DNA from: Candidatus Zixiibacteriota bacterium
GTDB lineage: Bacteria > Zixibacteria > MSB-5A5 > GN15 > FEB-12
NCBI GenBank assembly: GCA_023700785.1
Contig: JAMPYH010000195.1
Location: 1-5,391, forward strand
Length of the DNA stretch: 5,391 nt
Direction of reading: 5' to 3'
Numbering within the stretch: position 1 is the first letter of the stretch; each line of letters starts with the position of its first letter. Shown in pieces: positions 5,251 through 5,391 of this stretch. The notes below the pieces were generated by a model. It ran no database searches. It was not told where the DNA came from and worked only from the letters and a program-made list of their open reading frames with translations. Position numbers and translations under genes: made by a program.

Positions 5251-5298
5251 AAAAAACCCAGGTTCACTCGCCCGCCAAAGGCGGTCAAGGAACCTGGG
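5251..5298 (-). terminator. Intrinsic terminator of the gene at the right edge
   Basis: On the minus strand a nine-bp perfect stem (arms 5257-5265 and 5290-5298, CCCAGGTTC with GAACCTGGG) is followed by six T. Within its loop a second stem, CCGCC/GGCGG (5272-5276 with 5280-5284, three-base loop), makes a two-tier hairpin. It lies about 45 bases after the stop codon of the partial gene and isolates the downstream operon from that transcript. Confidence 0.88.
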
Positions 5299-5342
5299 CT
5301 ACGACAGGGTTGATCCCCTCTGAGAATGGAACGATTTACGCT

Positions 5343-5391
5343 TTACGCCAGGTCGAAGAGCAGGAACTCGGACGTATCTATCGCGGTGATA
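5343..5391 (-). CDS. C-terminal end of an unidentified gene, cut by the window edge
   Basis: The minus strand from the edge gives ITAIDTSEFLLFDLA and then TAA (5343-5345). Only fifteen codons are visible, so no family can be named. The frame is preferred because its codons end mostly in G or C and because an intrinsic terminator follows about 45 bases after the stop. A competing frame stays open to a TAG near 5300 just before the terminator, but it reads as an Arg-rich string (YHRDRYVRVPALRPG) and is less convincing. Confidence 0.5.
   Translation of the reverse strand, partial: ITAIDTSEFLLFDLA

Noticed and set aside
4917..5288. Minus- and plus-strand frames in the promoter region of the barrel gene (also 4957-5241 plus)
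   Set aside because: They cover a terminator and promoter elements and overlap the signal peptide region of the barrel gene in another frame. No domain is visible.

Overview
The window reads as a chromosomal segment from a Gram-negative, probably uncultured environmental bacterium. The GC content is moderately high by eye, the spacers are short and carry hairpins, and there are two predicted outer-membrane or periplasmic lipoproteins, one predicted outer-membrane beta-barrel and one NtrC-type sigma-54 activator. Nothing fixes the phylum. The mix of a sorting-tail-like lipoprotein, a large unnamed lipoprotein and repeat-rich spacers would suit an FCB-type lineage such as Zixibacteria, but that is a guess. 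No rRNA, tRNA, transposase, CRISPR array or phage gene is visible.

All four complete genes lie on the minus strand, so transcription runs right to left. From the right edge: (1) the last codons of an unidentified gene (5343-5391), followed by a strong intrinsic terminator (5251-5298); (2) a roughly 210-base regulatory region holding a 17-bp imperfect palindrome (5202-5218) and a sigma-54 -24/-12 promoter match (5102-5117); (3) a two-gene operon, a 256-residue beta-barrel-like protein (4271-5041) then a 522-residue lipoprotein (2687-4255) only 15 bases downstream; (4) a 195-base spacer with an 11-bp hairpin and a repeat of the type common between genes in environmental genomes; (5) a 156-residue lipoprotein (1961-2431) with a -10-like box and a 13-base palindrome in front; (6) a 150-base spacer with overlapping inverted repeats; (7) a complete NtrC-family response regulator (410-1810) closed by a bidirectional terminator (357-382). 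The left 300 bases hold hairpins, an imperfect direct repeat and possibly the 3' end of a plus-strand gene (2-133).

The most interesting reading is functional. The window encodes a sigma-54 activator with an intact GAFTGA loop and also contains one good sigma-54 promoter, placed about 50 bases before the start of an envelope operon, with a candidate activator site about 100 bases further upstream. This suggests, without proving, that the regulator controls the barrel/lipoprotein pair in response to a kinase encoded elsewhere. The 522-residue lipoprotein has a layered, uncharacterised architecture and is the best candidate here for an undescribed envelope function.
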